Source of the DNA: JAUUZT01 sp964654015
GTDB taxonomy: Bacteria > Chloroflexota > Dehalococcoidia > GIF9 > AB-539-J10
Assembly (NCBI GenBank): GCA_964654015.1
Contig: CAZZHQ010000133.1
Span: forward strand, 1-6,597
Length of the DNA: 6,597 nt
Reading direction: 5' to 3'
The notes beneath the pieces were generated by a model. That model did no database searches and was not told where the DNA came from. It saw only the letters and a program-made list of their open reading frames with translations. A program made the translations under genes and the position numbers. This document shows positions 6,549-6,597 of this stretch, piece after piece (within the stretch, counting starts at the first letter, position 1; each line of letters starts with the position of its first letter).

Positions 6549-6597
6549 GAGCCTGTCTCAGAAGTCGGTTAATGTGATAGAATCGGGCTAAAATCAG
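6549..6597 (+). mobile_element. Possible left end of an insertion sequence (partial)
   Basis: GAGCCTGTCTCAGAA at 6549-6563 resembles terminal inverted repeats I recall from some IS5/IS4-type elements. It is followed by TAGAATCGG, which contains a -10-like TAGAAT at 6578-6583, as expected just inside an IS before a transposase gene. The window stops at 6597, so neither the transposase, the opposite repeat nor a target duplication can be seen. This is pattern memory only. Confidence 0.3.

Larger units (their letters stand above)
6004..6597. other. Non-coding right flank
   Basis: Nearly 600 bases with no gene I can support. The longest open frame (6036-6287, plus) has no recognisable motif and contains a strong hairpin, listed separately, so I read it as chance. 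I checked by eye for tRNA-like cloverleafs and found none. The extreme right end resembles the edge of an insertion sequence. Confidence 0.5.

Noticed and set aside
5800..6597. CTGATTTTA at 5800-5808 is the reverse complement of the last nine bases of the window
   Set aside because: The match stops after nine bases and neither site lies at a defined element end on both sides, so it is expected by chance at this distance.

Overview
The window carries one recognisable functional unit, a type III restriction-modification (R-M) operon on the minus strand. It is flanked on both sides by remnants of broken genes and by non-coding DNA. The DNA is bacterial. G+C content looks close to 50% in the operon and lower in the flanks. 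The organism cannot be named with confidence. The integrase remnant at 5812-6003 has a tail style (HTVRRTF ... GGWESLDMVLRYTRSV) that I associate with Chloroflexota/Dehalococcoidia recombinases, which is only a weak hint.

Left flank (1-608): about 370 bases with no supportable gene, except perhaps the last 14 codons of a gene entering from the left. Next comes the 5' part of a plus-strand gene (374 onward) whose N-terminal 70 residues resemble a small uncharacterised family I recall as DUF6946. Its reading frame loses all resemblance at about 583/584 and then runs into the 3' end of res.

R-M operon (609-5480, minus strand): a promoter with a perfect TATAAT -10 box overlaps a perfect 9-bp inverted repeat, a likely operator. 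It drives mod (3208-5391, 727 aa), an intact beta-class DNA methyltransferase with DPPY and FAGSG motifs. Three bases after the mod stop codon, res begins at 3204. Res would be an 864-aa helicase-nuclease, but one extra base within the CCC at 3062-3064 shifts the frame immediately after the Walker A lysine-threonine. The gene as written therefore encodes only 54 residues before a stop. If the base is real, the locus keeps modification and has lost restriction. If it is a sequencing or assembly error, the system is a complete, conventional type III R-M system.

Right flank (5481-6597): a spacer without a gene, then the C-terminal 62 residues of a tyrosine recombinase (catalytic HxxR, Trp and Tyr retained; everything upstream missing). 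After that come about 590 non-coding bases with a REP-like hairpin at 6142-6173 and, at the very end, a sequence resembling an insertion-sequence terminus. Together, the two truncated genes on either side of the operon suggest that it sits in a rearranged accessory island. I see no new multi-gene system here. The points worth following up are the frameshift inside the ATPase motif, the operator-like palindrome on the mod promoter, and the island boundaries.
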